A DNA stretch of 64,000 nt from Ochrovirga pacifica (GTDB lineage Bacteria; Bacteroidota; Bacteroidia; Flavobacteriales; Flavobacteriaceae). Every line of letters begins with the position of its first letter. Positions within the stretch are counted from its first letter, which is position 1. Made by a program: the position numbers and the translations under genes. Positions 63,956 through 64,000 of this stretch are shown here, one piece after another. Under the pieces are notes generated by a model. That model was not told the origin of the DNA. It saw nothing but the letters and a program-made list of their open reading frames with translations, and ran no database searches. The DNA lies in the NCBI RefSeq assembly GCF_000220525.1, contig NZ_AFPK01000074.1, positions 1-64,000 of the forward strand, written 5' to 3'.

Positions 63956-64000
63956 CTATTTAAACAAACCCAATAAAACAAAGACATCAGTTAACATTCT

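Overview
The window is 64 kb of AT-rich chromosome from a member of the Bacteroidota, almost certainly family Flavobacteriaceae; the genus cannot be fixed from sequence alone. The evidence is the single-stranded str/S10/spc/alpha ribosomal block ending in rplQ-carA, a SusC/SusD pair, a caa3-type cytochrome oxidase accessory cluster with two subunit III genes, DUF420 and SCO, and several promoters that fit the Bacteroidota pattern (-33 TTTG or TTG, about 19-23 nt, -7 TAnnTTTG).

Layout. 1-1170 (+): 3' part of a GT4-type glycosyltransferase and an acyl-CoA thioesterase. 1224-20190 (-): carA and then, against the numbering, the ribosomal superoperon. In transcription order it reads rpsL-rpsG-fusA-rpsJ, a terminator and a new promoter, then rplC-D-W-B-rpsS-rplV-rpsC-rplP-rpmC-rpsQ-rplN-X-E-rpsN-H-rplF-R-rpsE-rpmD-rplO-secY-infA-rpmJ-rpsM-K-D-rpoA-rplQ. 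rpmJ (38 codons) is annotated from the raw sequence. Most joins are 1-28 nt, but four gaps hold long hairpins or repeats, including a neat three-helix leader in front of rpsD (S4). 20370-25458 (+): an Omp85-type outer-membrane protein, rlmB, a PhnA-domain protein, an RluA-type pseudouridine synthase and a JmjC/cupin-like protein. 25480-34284 (-): a BtuF-like protein, pyrF, the rod-shape operon mreB-mreC-mreD-mrdA-rodA, and purH.

34407-40171 is the accessory patch. Two paralogous EamA permeases flank an intact IS3-family element (35334-36673) and the wreck of a peptidase-containing ABC exporter (bacteriocin-type) locus: a truncated C39-ABC transporter, a TolC stub, an intact CPBP (CAAX-like) protease and a twice-frameshifted HTH regulator. 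40182-47481 (-): mgtE, rsmA, then the cytochrome oxidase accessory genes up to heme O synthase. 47729-47933 (+): two identical tandem tRNA-Leu(UAA). 47971-53698 (-): a two-subunit CoA transferase, a transposase relic, a TPR protein and gyrA. 53979-56543 (+): clpC. 56642-63833 (-): a three-gene glycan-uptake operon (SusC-like receptor, SusD-like lipoprotein, large modular surface lipoprotein) whose other parts, if any, lie beyond the right edge.

Most of the window is conserved core. The parts most worth a second look are the structured RNA in front of rpsD, the split between rpsJ and rplC, the palindromic inserts inside the ribosomal operon, and the decayed exporter locus next to the IS. No convincing new multi-gene defence or biosynthetic system was found.
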